DNA of 53,153 bases from an uncultured Collinsella sp. (GCA_934655755.1 CAKUHA010000008.1:1-53153), one strand, 5' to 3'. Numbered from the stretch's first letter, positions 35,174 to 43,786 are shown. Notes: generated by a model not told the origin, from the letters alone. Translations and numbers: made by a program.

Positions 35174-35830
35174 GTGAACGAGACCGTACGTCGCTTTTTG
35201 CCGATGGTCGATTTCCTGGAGCAGATTCTCGGTAAGAACAGCGAGATCGTGCTGCACGATTTCTCGGACATCGACCATGCCATCGTCGATATCCGCAACG
35301 GCATCGTAAGCGGCCGCAAGGTCGGCGGTCCCGCCACCGATCTGGCGCTCAAGATTATGCACGACCCCAAATATCGCGACCTGCCGTTTATCACGGGCTA
35401 CGAAGGACGCGGCGCCGGCGGCAAGACGTTGGAGTCCGCGACGTACTTTATCCGCGAGGGTGACGAGATCGTTGGCATGCTCTGCGTCAATACCGACCTT
35501 TCGACGGTGCGCTCCATCAACGCCATGGCGCAGCAGCTCATGGCGTGCTTCGACGCAGCGCCGACGCGCACGGAACCCGCCTCTATCGAGGTCGAGAGCC
35601 TTTCAGAGTCCACGCAGGAGCTCATCGACCGCAGCATTGCCGAGTTGCTCCAAAGCCGCGGGATGGACGTCGCCTCGCTCGGTCAGAGCGACCGCGTGGA
35701 CGTCATTCGCCATCTCAACGGCAATGGCGTGTTCATGCTCAAGGGAGCCGTGGCCTGCGCCGCCTCCGCGCTGGGCATCTCGGAGCCCAGCGTCTACCGC
35801 TACCTGCAAAAAGTCCGCAAGGAGGGCTAG
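35174..35830 (+). CDS. YheO-type PAS/HTH transcriptional regulator (second copy)
   Basis: 218 residues. GTG at 35174 is preferred: AAAGGAG lies six bases upstream and would overlap the TTG at 35168. The PAS-like YheO domain covers about 8-115 (SEIVLHDFSDIDHAIVDI through VGMLCVNTDLS). The HTH tail ends ALGISEPSVYRYLQKVRKEG. It diverges from the permease operon and is probably its regulator, with a purine or derived ureide as possible signal (inference). Confidence 0.85.
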   Translation: MNETVRRFLPMVDFLEQILGKNSEIVLHDFSDIDHAIVDIRNGIVSGRKVGGPATDLALKIMHDPKYRDLPFITGYEGRGAGGKTLESATYFIREGDEIVGMLCVNTDLSTVRSINAMAQQLMACFDAAPTRTEPASIEVESLSESTQELIDRSIAELLQSRGMDVASLGQSDRVDVIRHLNGNGVFMLKGAVACAASALGISEPSVYRYLQKVRKEG

Positions 35831-35887
35831 CCCGCTGATCCGCATGCGACGGAAGGATTGCGGATCATTTTTGCCCCCTCACTTGAC

Positions 35888-35929
35888 AAAAAGAACCCTG
35901 CAGCTCGCACGCGCTGCAGGGTTCTTTTT
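35888..35929. terminator. Bidirectional terminator
   Basis: Perfect 17-bp arms, 35888-35904 and 35913-35929, with T-runs on both strands. It separates the convergent YheO-type regulator and ridA. Confidence 0.9.
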
Positions 35930-35959
35930 TGCATGTCATGTCTGGGTTTCGCCTACATC

Positions 35960-36337
35960 TTAGAGGGCGGCGACGACCTCGATCTCGACCAGACCGCCGG
36001 CCGGAAGGGCGGCAACCTGGAAGGCGCTGCGCGCGGGGAACGGAGCCACGAACTTGGAGGCGTAGATCTCGTTCACGGCAGCGAAGTCGGCGATGTCGGC
36101 CAGGTAGACCGTGGTCTTGACAACATCGGCAAACGTGGCGCCGACAGCGGTCAGCAGGGCCTCGACGTTGGCGAGGGACTGCTTGGCCTGGGCCTCGACG
36201 CCCTCGGGCATCTTGCCAGTTGCGGGGTCGATGCCCAGCTGGCCGGACAGGAACACCATGTTGCCGGTCTGGATACCGGGGGAATACGGGCCGATGGCTG
36301 CAGGTGCGTTATCAGAAGACACAACGGTTTTGCTCAT
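35960..36337 (-). CDS. ridA: RidA-family enamine/imine deaminase
   Basis: 125 residues from the ATG at 36337 (AAGGAG six bases upstream). IGPYSPGIQTGNMVFLSGQL and the C-terminal RSAFQVAALPAGGLVEIEVV are signature RidA segments, including the active-site arginine. RidA hydrolyses reactive enamines such as 2-aminoacrylate, which PLP ammonia-lyases like YgeX release. Its place at the edge of the purine locus fits protection against this product; that link is inference. Confidence 0.92.
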   Translation of the reverse strand: MSKTVVSSDNAPAAIGPYSPGIQTGNMVFLSGQLGIDPATGKMPEGVEAQAKQSLANVEALLTAVGATFADVVKTTVYLADIADFAAVNEIYASKFVAPFPARSAFQVAALPAGGLVEIEVVAAL

Positions 36338-36604
36338 GGTTATCTCCTTACGATCAGTTGAGAGAGCGTGAGCGCGGCGTTCACACCGGGAGGCACAGTT
36401 CGGTCTGAACACCGCGCTTGATTGGGATATTACGGGAGCTGCTTGGTCGATGCAAGATTATTATCACGATGCGAGAATATTTTATCGCCCAACGGCGCCT
36501 GTCGGCCGCTGAACGGCATGGCCGGACGGCGAAGCTCACCGCAAGGGCTGCTGAAGACTTTGTCCTGCTTGGGCCACAGGGCTCGTCCGCTGCGGCGGCC
36601 CCAC

Positions 36605-36610
36605 TATACT
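36605..36610 (+). promoter_or_regulatory. TATACT -10 box before the U32 gene
   Basis: TATACT lies 32 bases before the ATG at 36643. A clear -35 is missing. The rest of the 36338-36642 gap shows nothing. Confidence 0.35.
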
Positions 36611-36642
36611 TTCGAGTATCTGAGCATTTTGAAAGGCAGGAT

Positions 36643-39135
36643 ATGACCGCAACCGCCAGTCGAACCACCAACCGCAGACCCGAGCTTTTGGCGCCCGCCG
36701 GAGGGCCCGAGCCCTTTGCCGCCGCACTCGCCGCAGGCGCCGACGCCATCTACTGCGGCATGGGCAGCTTTAACGCCCGCCGTAAGGCCACCAACTTTAC
36801 CGACGAGGCCTTTGAGCAGGCATGCCGTGCCGCACATCTAGCCGGGTCACGCGTCTACGTCACGGTCAACATCGTCATCAAGCAGTCCGAGATGGACGAT
36901 GCGTTGCAGCTTATCCATCGCTGCTCCACGCTGGGTGCCGATGCCTTCATCATCCAGGACTGGGGCCTGTTCTTTGAGGTCAAGCGCACAATGCCCGGCA
37001 TCGAGACGCATATCTCGACCCAGGCAAACATCCACGACGACCGCGGGACCGTGTGGTGCCGCGAGCAGGGCGCCGACCGTGTGACCCTCTCGCGCGAGCT
37101 CTCCATCGACGAAATTGCCACCATTCACGATGCCGCGCCCGATGTCGACCTCGAGGTCTTTAGCCACGGCGCCATCTGCTTTTGCTACTCGGGCCTGTGC
37201 CTGCTTTCGAGCTTTGCCATGGCGGGCCGCTCGGCCAACCGCGGCATGTGCGCTCAGCCCTGCCGCCTGCCCTACGAGCTGATCGACGAGAACGGTCGCG
37301 CGCTCTCCCCTGCCGGTCGCGAGCGCGCGCTGTGCCCGCGCGACACCAATACCTCGCAGCTCGTCCGCCGTCTGTATGACGCCGGCGCCGCATCACTCAA
37401 GCTCGAGGGCCGTATGAAGGCGCCCGATTATGTGTACTCCATCGTCGATGTGTACCGTCACGAAATTGACGACATGCTAGCCGGGATCACCGTGTGCAAG
37501 GACGAGGAAGCCGCCCGTCAGCGCCAGCTCAAGCGCTGCTTTAACCGCGACTTTACGCACGCCTATCAGGACGGTACCTCGGGCGACGAGATGATGAGCT
37601 ACGAGCGTTCCAACAACCGCGGCCAGATCGTGGGCACCGTGCTGGGCAGTCGTCTGGCCAACCGCGACGTGCGCGGCCTCAAGCCCGATGATCGTCGCCG
37701 CCGCGCCGCCATCGCCCGCATCGAACTGTTTGAACCCGTGGGGAAGGGCGATCTGCTGGAGCTTCGCCACGATGACGAGTTCGACCAGTTCCTGACCACC
37801 ATTGCTGCCGAGGATGCCGCCGCGGGCGATGTCATTGAGTGCCGCGTGCCCCGCAGCATGCCCGAGGGCTGCCGCGTCCGCGTAATCCGCAGCCAGCGCG
37901 CCATCGACGCCGCAGGCGCCGCGCTCAAGCGCGACGTGCTACGCCGCCGGGCTGTTGATGTGTCCGTCGCGGCGCGCCTGGGCGAGCCGTTTACCGTCAC
38001 ACTCACCTGCTGCGACAACCCCGCGCTCACTGCCACCGCCACGGGCTTTACCGTCGAGGCCGCCAAGACCCGCGCCGTCGAGGCAGCAGACCTGGTTGAG
38101 CACGTGGGCCGCATGGGCTCCTCGCCCTTTGAGGCCGCGAGCTTTGACGTTTCGCTCGACGCTGGCTGCGGCATGGGCTTCTCCGCCGTGCACAAGGTGC
38201 GCGCCGCTGCCTGCAAAGCGCTGGAGGAGGCCATTCTGGCTCCGTACGAGGAGCGCGCGAAGGTGCTCGAATTGCCGACGACTGCCGATGTCGACCGCCC
38301 CGCACCCGAGCATTACCGCGATGAGCCGCAGATCTGCGCCACCGTCACCTCGCTCGAAGCAGCCGAAGCCGCCCGCGCCGAGGGTGCCACACGCATCTAT
38401 ATGACCACCGATGCGCTCGAAGCCGCCGGGCTCTCTCCCGCTGATGCATATGAGCAGGGCATTGTGCCCGTGCTCGACGAGGTCTGTCGCGCCGTCGATC
38501 ACGCCCGTGTCGACCCCTGGATCAGTGCCGGGGCCACCGTCGCCGTCGGCAATATCTCCGAGCTCGCCGTTGCCGCCCAGGCCGGCGCCACGGCCGAGAT
38601 TCGCTCCTGCCTGCCCGTGCACAACACGCCCTGCATGGAGGCGCTTGCCAAGCGCGGAGCCGGCGCGTTTTGGCTCTCGCCCGAGATCACACTCGACGAG
38701 ATCGTCTCGCTCGGTGCCGCCGCGCCCGCAGCCCTGGGCATCACCGTCTTTGGCCGCCCCCGCGTCATGACGAGTGAGCATTGCATCCTGCAGGTCGCCA
38801 ACGGCTGCACCCACGATTGCGCCAACTGCCGCCTGCGCGCCCGCAAGCTCTCGCTCAAGAATATCGACGGAAAGGTCATGCCCGTCCGCACCGACATCCA
38901 CGGCCGCTCTCGCCTGTACGATGCCTACCCCATCGACCTCACGCCGCAGGTTCCTCAGCTGCTCGATGCTGGCTTGCGTCGTCTCATGGTGGACGGAACG
39001 CTGCTCGAGACGGATGAGGTGGGCCGTGCCGTCGCCCGCGTCCGTCGTGCCGTCGAGGCAGCACAGGCCGGCCGCAAGCCCGCCGCCCGCCTGCGCGGGG
39101 CGACCTCGGGTTGCATGTTTGTGGGAATCAGCTAA
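36643..39135 (+). CDS. U32 family peptidase, long form
   Basis: 830 residues from the ATG at 36643 with AAAGGCAGGA upstream. The N-terminal U32 core starts RPELLAPAGGPEPF and contains EVFSHGAICFCYSGLCLLSS and the GMCAQPCRLPYEL cysteine pair, then a DUF3656-like insert and a C-terminal region with NGCTHDCANCRLR. Long U32 proteins such as E. coli RlhA modify rRNA rather than act as proteases. Pairing with a pseudouridine synthase 15 bases downstream supports an RNA-modification role, but this is inference. Confidence 0.88.
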   Translation: MTATASRTTNRRPELLAPAGGPEPFAAALAAGADAIYCGMGSFNARRKATNFTDEAFEQACRAAHLAGSRVYVTVNIVIKQSEMDDALQLIHRCSTLGADAFIIQDWGLFFEVKRTMPGIETHISTQANIHDDRGTVWCREQGADRVTLSRELSIDEIATIHDAAPDVDLEVFSHGAICFCYSGLCLLSSFAMAGRSANRGMCAQPCRLPYELIDENGRALSPAGRERALCPRDTNTSQLVRRLYDAGAASLKLEGRMKAPDYVYSIVDVYRHEIDDMLAGITVCKDEEAARQRQLKRCFNRDFTHAYQDGTSGDEMMSYERSNNRGQIVGTVLGSRLANRDVRGLKPDDRRRRAAIARIELFEPVGKGDLLELRHDDEFDQFLTTIAAEDAAAGDVIECRVPRSMPEGCRVRVIRSQRAIDAAGAALKRDVLRRRAVDVSVAARLGEPFTVTLTCCDNPALTATATGFTVEAAKTRAVEAADLVEHVGRMGSSPFEAASFDVSLDAGCGMGFSAVHKVRAAACKALEEAILAPYEERAKVLELPTTADVDRPAPEHYRDEPQICATVTSLEAAEAARAEGATRIYMTTDALEAAGLSPADAYEQGIVPVLDEVCRAVDHARVDPWISAGATVAVGNISELAVAAQAGATAEIRSCLPVHNTPCMEALAKRGAGAFWLSPEITLDEIVSLGAAAPAALGITVFGRPRVMTSEHCILQVANGCTHDCANCRLRARKLSLKNIDGKVMPVRTDIHGRSRLYDAYPIDLTPQVPQLLDAGLRRLMVDGTLLETDEVGRAVARVRRAVEAAQAGRKPAARLRGATSGCMFVGIS

Positions 39136-39150
39136 CCGAAAGGCTTACAC

Positions 39151-39810
39151 GTGAACGAAGAACCTCAAGTCCTCTACTGCGACGCCTGGCTCATGGCCAT
39201 CGACAAGCCCGCCGGCATGATCGTCCACGGTGACGGCACCGGCGAGCGCACGCTCACCGACTACGCCAGCGACCTGCTGCTGGCGATGGGCGACGGCTTT
39301 GCCGCGACCGACATGCAACCGCTCAACCGCCTGGACCGCGACACCACCGGCGTGGTGCTGTTCTCGCTCGACAAGCAGACGCAGCCCGCCTTTGACCAGA
39401 TGGTCATCGACCACGCTTTCGAAAAGCACTACCTGGCGCTCGCCGAGGGCAAGATCGACTGGAACGAAAAGCTCATCGACAAGCCCATCGCGCGCGACCG
39501 CCACGACAGCCGCAAAATGCGCGTCGGCGCCAGCGGCAAGCCGTCCCAGACGCGCGTCAAGGTGCTCAAGCGTCTTAAGAGCCGTCGTGGCCTGCCCACG
39601 CGCTCCTATATCGATGTCGAGCTGCTCACCGGCCGTAAGCATCAAATCCGCGTGCATCTGGCGAGCGAGCGTCATCCCCTGGTGGGAGACGACCTCTACG
39701 GCACGCCGCGCCCCTGCGGCCTGATGCTTCACGCCCACAGCGTGTCCTTCACGCACCCCGTAACCGGTGAGCACATCCACATCGAAGCCCCCTGCCCCTG
39801 GGAGCCCTAA
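39151..39810 (+). CDS. RluA-family pseudouridine synthase
   Basis: 219 residues from a GTG with AAAGG upstream. The catalytic motif is LNRLDRDTTGVV (aspartate in RLDRDT), preceded by IDKPAGMIVHG and followed by LLTGRKHQIRVHLA, the second family motif. No S4 domain is present, so it is the short form. Target position in RNA cannot be told. It follows the U32 gene and is closed by a terminator that starts at its stop codon. Confidence 0.9.
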   Translation: MNEEPQVLYCDAWLMAIDKPAGMIVHGDGTGERTLTDYASDLLLAMGDGFAATDMQPLNRLDRDTTGVVLFSLDKQTQPAFDQMVIDHAFEKHYLALAEGKIDWNEKLIDKPIARDRHDSRKMRVGASGKPSQTRVKVLKRLKSRRGLPTRSYIDVELLTGRKHQIRVHLASERHPLVGDDLYGTPRPCGLMLHAHSVSFTHPVTGEHIHIEAPCPWEP

Positions 39811-39850
39811 AAACCACCACAAAGGGGACAGGCACCTTTGTGGTGGTTTT
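39810..39850 (+). terminator. Terminator with GGGGACAGGCACC repeat
   Basis: Perfect 16-bp arms AAAACCACCACAAAGG (39810-39825) and CCTTTGTGGTGGTTTT (39835-39850). An imperfect second copy is at 39998-40035. Serves the pseudouridine synthase gene. Confidence 0.8.
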
Positions 39851-39952
39851 CACCGCGATGGCTCAGCCGCGTCGCAGAAGATCTTAATCTGTAACATCTG
39901 GCCCGCTTTTGACGGTCTTGTTGTTACAGATCGAGACAAACCGTCAGAAAAC

Positions 39953-39990
39953 AAAAGCGGCAGCGCCCGTGTGTGGACGTTGCCGCTTTT
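39953..39990. terminator. Terminator of the deoR-type gene
   Basis: AAAAGCGGCA (39953-39962) / TGCCGCTTTT (39981-39990); T-rich on the minus strand beyond 39953. It follows the regulator at 40058 and may work in both directions. Confidence 0.7.
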
Positions 39991-40057
39991 CTGTTGAACC
40001 GCCACGATGGGGACAGGCACCTTTGTGGTGGTTTTAGCCTTGACCTGTCCCCTGTCG

Positions 40058-40804
40058 CTAGACCGTGATGACGTTGTCCATCGACTGGTACTTGGCGGGC
40101 ACCTCACCCGCGGTAATGATCGTCGCATCGCGGAAGTCCGCGAACTTGACGGGCGCCACCATGCCAAATTTACTGGCATCCGAGATTACGAAGCGTTTGG
40201 CCGTATGACGCATCGAGATGCGCTTTACTTGCGCTTCCTCGATATCGGGCGCCGTGAAGCCCTGCTCGGCGGCGATGCCGTTGGATCCCCAAAAACCGCA
40301 GTTAAAGTTATAGCGGTCCAGAGTCGCCAGGGCATCGGGGCCAACAAGCGCCTCGGTCTCGGGCTTGAGCTCGCCGCCCAGCACCACGGTGCGCATGTCA
40401 CGCAGGGCGAGATGCTGAGCATGGAGCACGGAGTCGGTCACATAGGTGACACCTTCAAGGTGTGGAAGATGCTCGATGAGCTTGAGCGTCGTCGAGCCCG
40501 AATCGATGTACACGAAGCTATCGGGCTCCACGAGGGCCGCGGCGCGGGCGCAGATGCGCTCCTTGTCGTCGTTGTGGAGGTCGCTGCGCTCACTAATCGT
40601 CAGATCGCGCGTCACGTGAGCGCGCTCCAAACTCGTCGCGCCTCCGTGCACCTTGGCAATGCGGTGCGCGCGGTCGAGCGTTTGCAAATCACGGCGAATG
40701 GTGGACGGCGTCACGCCCAGGGCCTCGGCAAGCTCCGGCACGGTAACCGAGCCAGCCTGCTGCACCATCGACACGATCGCGTTGAGCCTATCTTCCGCAA
40801 GCAT
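40058..40804 (-). CDS. DeoR/GlpR-family transcriptional regulator
   Basis: 248 residues. The N-terminal HTH_DeoR reads ELAEALGVTPSTIRRDLQTLD (21 positions, start near 24), and the sensor has IDSGSTTLKLIEHL and DAS-type motifs. These repressors answer to sugar phosphates. GGAGG precedes the ATG, and the Gfo/Idh/MocA gene ends three bases upstream, so the two are one operon. The repressor probably binds the periodic CGCA array upstream of that operon. Confidence 0.9.
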   Translation of the reverse strand: MLAEDRLNAIVSMVQQAGSVTVPELAEALGVTPSTIRRDLQTLDRAHRIAKVHGGATSLERAHVTRDLTISERSDLHNDDKERICARAAALVEPDSFVYIDSGSTTLKLIEHLPHLEGVTYVTDSVLHAQHLALRDMRTVVLGGELKPETEALVGPDALATLDRYNFNCGFWGSNGIAAEQGFTAPDIEEAQVKRISMRHTAKRFVISDASKFGMVAPVKFADFRDATIITAGEVPAKYQSMDNVITV

Positions 40805-40807
40805 CGG

Positions 40808-41887
40808 CTATTCCTCCTCGGGGTACACGACTCCCCAATCGGCGCGGAGCTTGGTCATAAGCTCCATAACATCAGAAGCATAGGCCAGAAGCTCGCGCTT
40901 CGACTCGTCACCGGCAACGGCCTTCTCCAGGTCGGCCATCTCGTAGCACAGGGCGTAGGCCTCGGTGCCAGCGCTGACCTCCTCACGGTGGCCGTCAGCG
41001 GTCCACACGATGGTCGCGTGATCGGCGCGCGGATACTCGTTGACCTCGATATAGCACTTGTCGAAGCTGACGACCGAACGCTTGGGCTGCTTGGAGTGAA
41101 GCGTAAGGCTCACGACGCCCAGCTGCTGCTCAGCGTTACGGCAGACGATGCCGCCGGCGACGTCGACGCCGGTCTCGCAGGTGTTGCCCAGCGAAACAAC
41201 CTCGGTGGGCTGGCTGGCCATAAACAGGCGCATGACGGAGAGCGCGTACACGCCGATATCGAGCATGGCACCGCCGGCAAGGTTGCGGTTGTAGAAGCGG
41301 TTGGTCAGGTCGCCGTATTCCTTGTAGCTACCAAAGTTGAGCTGAGCGAGGTTCATGTGGCCAAAGTCGCCGGCATCCATGCGGCGGCGGAGCTCCTGAT
41401 ACAGCGGCATATGGAGCACCGTGGTGGCATCCATGAGGACCACGTTGTGTTCGTTGGCGATGGCACGAGCCTCGTCGAGCTCAGCGGTGTTGAGCGTAAT
41501 GGCCTTCTCGCAGAGCACGTGCTTGCCGGCGGCCAGCGCGGCACGCAGATAGGTGATATGCGTGTTGTGCGGCGTGGTGATATAGACGGCGTCGATGTCC
41601 GGATCGGCATAGAGGTTCTCGACCGTGTCGTACACCTTCTCGACGCCATACTGCTCGGCAAAAGCCTGAGCCTTGGAAAGCGTGCGGTTGGCAACGCCAG
41701 CGAGCTTGCGGCCGGCAAGAGCGAGGGACTGAGCCATCTGGTTGGCGATAACGCCGCAGCCGATCACGGCCCAACGGAGCTCGGGAGCCGTAAAGATGTC
41801 GTTAGGGAACGGCTTGTCCTGAACCGAAGCAAACGCTGCCTTTGCGGCTGCCGCGGCGTCAAGCGGGGCCTGTTTAGAATCTGCCAT
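40808..41887 (-). CDS. Gfo/Idh/MocA-family oxidoreductase
   Basis: 359 residues. The NAD(P) fold is WAVIGCGVIANQMAQSL near 39-55, and the family motif with the catalytic lysine is HVLCEKAITLN. The C-terminal half (GGAMLDIGVYALSVMRLFM) is typical of trans-dihydrodiol/glucose-fructose oxidoreductase types. There is a 30-residue Ala-rich N-terminal extension. AGGAGG precedes the ATG. The sugar or polyol substrate is unknown; the DeoR-type partner supports carbohydrate use. Confidence 0.88.
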   Translation of the reverse strand: MADSKQAPLDAAAAAKAAFASVQDKPFPNDIFTAPELRWAVIGCGVIANQMAQSLALAGRKLAGVANRTLSKAQAFAEQYGVEKVYDTVENLYADPDIDAVYITTPHNTHITYLRAALAAGKHVLCEKAITLNTAELDEARAIANEHNVVLMDATTVLHMPLYQELRRRMDAGDFGHMNLAQLNFGSYKEYGDLTNRFYNRNLAGGAMLDIGVYALSVMRLFMASQPTEVVSLGNTCETGVDVAGGIVCRNAEQQLGVVSLTLHSKQPKRSVVSFDKCYIEVNEYPRADHATIVWTADGHREEVSAGTEAYALCYEMADLEKAVAGDESKRELLAYASDVMELMTKLRADWGVVYPEEE

Positions 41888-41937
41888 GATGTGCCTCCTG
41901 AGTCATCGGAAGTCCTTCATTTCTAACAGCCCTATAT

Positions 41938-42068
41938 TCGCACAAATACGCGTGTATATGCGTACTTTTGCGCATATTACCGCCAAACGGTCATTATTTG
42001 ACCGCAAACAGCGCATTTATACGCACGTTCACGCAATCCTACGCACTCAAGTACGCAGAAATGCGCAC
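41938..42068. promoter_or_regulatory. Array of CGCA/TGCG motifs at about 10-bp spacing
   Basis: CGCA starts at 42003, 42012, 42022, 42032, 42042, 42054 and 42064; related CG-centred motifs occur at 41939, 41949, 41961, 41971 and 41981. This is about one per helical turn across 130 bp, 50-180 bases upstream of the Gfo/Idh/MocA start. It looks like a multi-site operator for the DeoR-type regulator. Confidence 0.6.
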
Positions 42069-42134
42069 CAAGTGATCCCTAGAAGGGAGCTTTCGAAACG
42101 GATCATCTGACTCCAAATGACTGTCCCAAACTGC

Positions 42135-42190
42135 CGGCAGGAAAGGGACGTCCCCGGATGCCGGCACATAGGGACGTTCCTTTCCTGCCG
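42135..42190. repeat. GGCAGGAAAGG inverted repeat
   Basis: CGGCAGGAAAGG (42135-42146) / CCTTTCCTGCCG (42179-42190), with a further partial pairing of GACGTCCC inside. It is one of several intergenic palindromes in the 41888-42488 gap, which has no gene. Confidence 0.7.
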
Positions 42191-42227
42191 CATTCATCTA
42201 ATTGCCGCGCATTGCCACAGACCCACG

Positions 42228-42298
42228 TAAGTTGCGGTGAAATAGGGATTGCATAGCCCCCTAGAGCCCCTAATCAGGCCCTATTTCACCGCAACTTA
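42228..42298. repeat. 20-bp inverted repeat containing TAAGTTGCGGTGAAATA
   Basis: Perfect 20-bp arms, 42228-42247 and 42279-42298. The same 17-bp core is found at 406-422, at the far end of the segment that separates rplX and rplE. Confidence 0.85.
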
Positions 42299-42308
42299 GC
42301 TGAAGACT

Positions 42309-42416
42309 GTCCCCAACGACTAATCGTTTAAGAACGTCCTCAACGACCACTCATTTAAGTCTGTCCCCAATGACTGCCAATCAACGGCCACTCATTTAAG
42401 TCTGTCCCCAATGAGT
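42309..42416. repeat. 27-bp repeats with GTCCCCAACGAC core
   Basis: Cores start at 42309, 42336, 42363 and 42403; the first steps are 27 bp and the last is 40 because of a 13-bp insert. TCATTTAAGTCTGTCCCCAA is shared by the later units. Confidence 0.75.
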
Positions 42417-42426
42417 AGTAGGGATA

Positions 42427-42462
42427 GAAAAAGGCCCGGGTGCCGTTGGCATCCGGGCCTTT
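42427..42462 (-). terminator. Terminator directly after rplX
   Basis: A stem of about 16 bp (AAAGGCCCGG.. / ..CCGGGCCTTT) with a 3-base loop; the minus strand ends in five T. It lies 27 bases after the rplX stop and would end the ribosomal transcript before the place where rplE is expected. Confidence 0.88.
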
Positions 42463-42488
42463 GCTAGCAACTTGTTGTTGCGGGCAGC

Positions 42489-42794
42489 TTAGAACTTGTG
42501 GCCGCACTTCTTGCAGACGCGCAGCTTGTTCTTGCCGTCCTTCTCGTGACCGACGCGGGTAACCTTACCGCACTCGGGGCAAACGAGATTGACGTTGGAG
42601 GCGTCGATGGGAGCCTCCTGCGAAACGATGCCGCCCTGCTGGTTGGCAGCGTTGGGCTTGACGGCCTTCTTGACGACCGAAACGCCCTCGACAACGACCT
42701 TGTTCTCGGCGGGGAGAGCACGCAGGATAACGCCCTGCTTGCCGCGATCCTTACCAGAGAGAACCTGGACCTTATCGCCCTTCTTGATATACAT
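42489..42794 (-). CDS. rplX: 50S ribosomal protein L24
   Basis: 101 residues. [20 protein letters not shown] is the KOW-type start of L24, and a C-terminal zinc-ribbon-like CPECG...CKKCG is present, the four-cysteine form. L24 starts assembly of the large subunit. It is the last gene of the ribosomal run and is followed by a terminator, not by rplE. Confidence 0.97.
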   Translation of the reverse strand: MYIKKGDKVQVLSGKDRGKQGVILRALPAENKVVVEGVSVVKKAVKPNAANQQGGIVSQEAPIDASNVNLVCPECGKVTRVGHEKDGKNKLRVCKKCGHKF

Positions 42795-42807
42795 ATATCT
42801 CCCCTAA

Positions 42808-43176
42808 CTACAGGGTCTCGGGAGCGAGCGAGACGATCTTCATGTACTTCTTGTCACGAAGCTCGCGAGCGACGGGCCCGAAGATACGGGTGCCGACGGG
42901 CGAACCATCGTTGTTGACGACAACGCAAGCGTTCTCGTCAAAGCGAATGTAGGAGCCATCCTTGCGGCGGATCTCCTTAACGGTGCGAACGACGACGCAA
43001 CGGACAACGTCCTTCTTCTTGACGTTGGCGCCAGGGGTAGCCTCCTGGACAGCACCGATGAACACATCGCCGATGCCTGCATAACGACGCTTGGAACCGC
43101 CAAGCACCTTGATGCAGCGAATCTTGCGAGCGCCGGAGTTGTCGGCGACGTTCAGCATGGTTTGCATCTGAATCAT
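42808..43176 (-). CDS. rplN: 50S ribosomal protein L14
   Basis: 122 residues, the standard length. [24 protein letters not shown] is the conserved start (first 24 positions), and [20 protein letters not shown] the conserved end. L14 lies at the subunit interface. A gap of 118 bases to rpsQ upstream is larger than elsewhere in the operon. Confidence 0.98.
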   Translation of the reverse strand: MIQMQTMLNVADNSGARKIRCIKVLGGSKRRYAGIGDVFIGAVQEATPGANVKKKDVVRCVVVRTVKEIRRKDGSYIRFDENACVVVNNDGSPVGTRIFGPVARELRDKKYMKIVSLAPETL

Positions 43177-43294
43177 GGTAGATGTTCCTCCGAACTAAGA
43201 ACCGAAGAGAGGTGCGCAGCCTTTACGCGGCCCGTGGTATGCAAGCCAGGCATACGCACATCTTCGGAAACGTACAAGTCGTAAGAGCGACTGC

Positions 43295-43555
43295 TTATTT
43301 AGCGCGCTCGACGACCTCGATGAGGCGCCAACGCTTCATCTTGGACATAGGACGGGTCTCCATAACGCGGACGGTGTCGCCCACGCCAGCCGTGCACTCC
43401 TCGTCGTGAGCGTGCAGCTTCTTGGAGCTGGTCATCATCTTGCCGTACTTGGGGTGACGCTTGCGCTCGGTGATGGTGACGACGATGGTCTTGGCACCGG
43501 AGACGGAGGTAACGACACCCGTACGGACCTTACGCGTGTTACGCGAATCAGTCAT
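43295..43555 (-). CDS. rpsQ: 30S ribosomal protein S17
   Basis: 86 residues. RTGVVTSVSGAKTIVVTI and the later KKLHAHDEE and VGDTVRVMETRPMSKMKRWR segments are signatures of S17, which binds the 5' domain of 16S rRNA. It is 16 bases after rpmC. Confidence 0.98.
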   Translation of the reverse strand: MTDSRNTRKVRTGVVTSVSGAKTIVVTITERKRHPKYGKMMTSSKKLHAHDEECTAGVGDTVRVMETRPMSKMKRWRLIEVVERAK

Positions 43556-43571
43556 GTTCTCTCCTTAGGTC

Positions 43572-43786
43572 CTACTCGGCGACAGCGGACTTCTCCGCTG
43601 CAATCTCGCGGGCGCGCTGCTCCGTGAGGACGCGAGCGATGTCCTTCTTCACGGTGTTGACGCGAGCGGTGTTGTCCAGCTGGCTGGTGGCCATCTGGAA
43701 ACGAAGGTTAAAGAGCTCGGCGCGCATTTCCTTCAGCTTCTCAACGAGCTGAGCGTCCGAGAGCTCACGAATCTCTGCGGGCTTCA

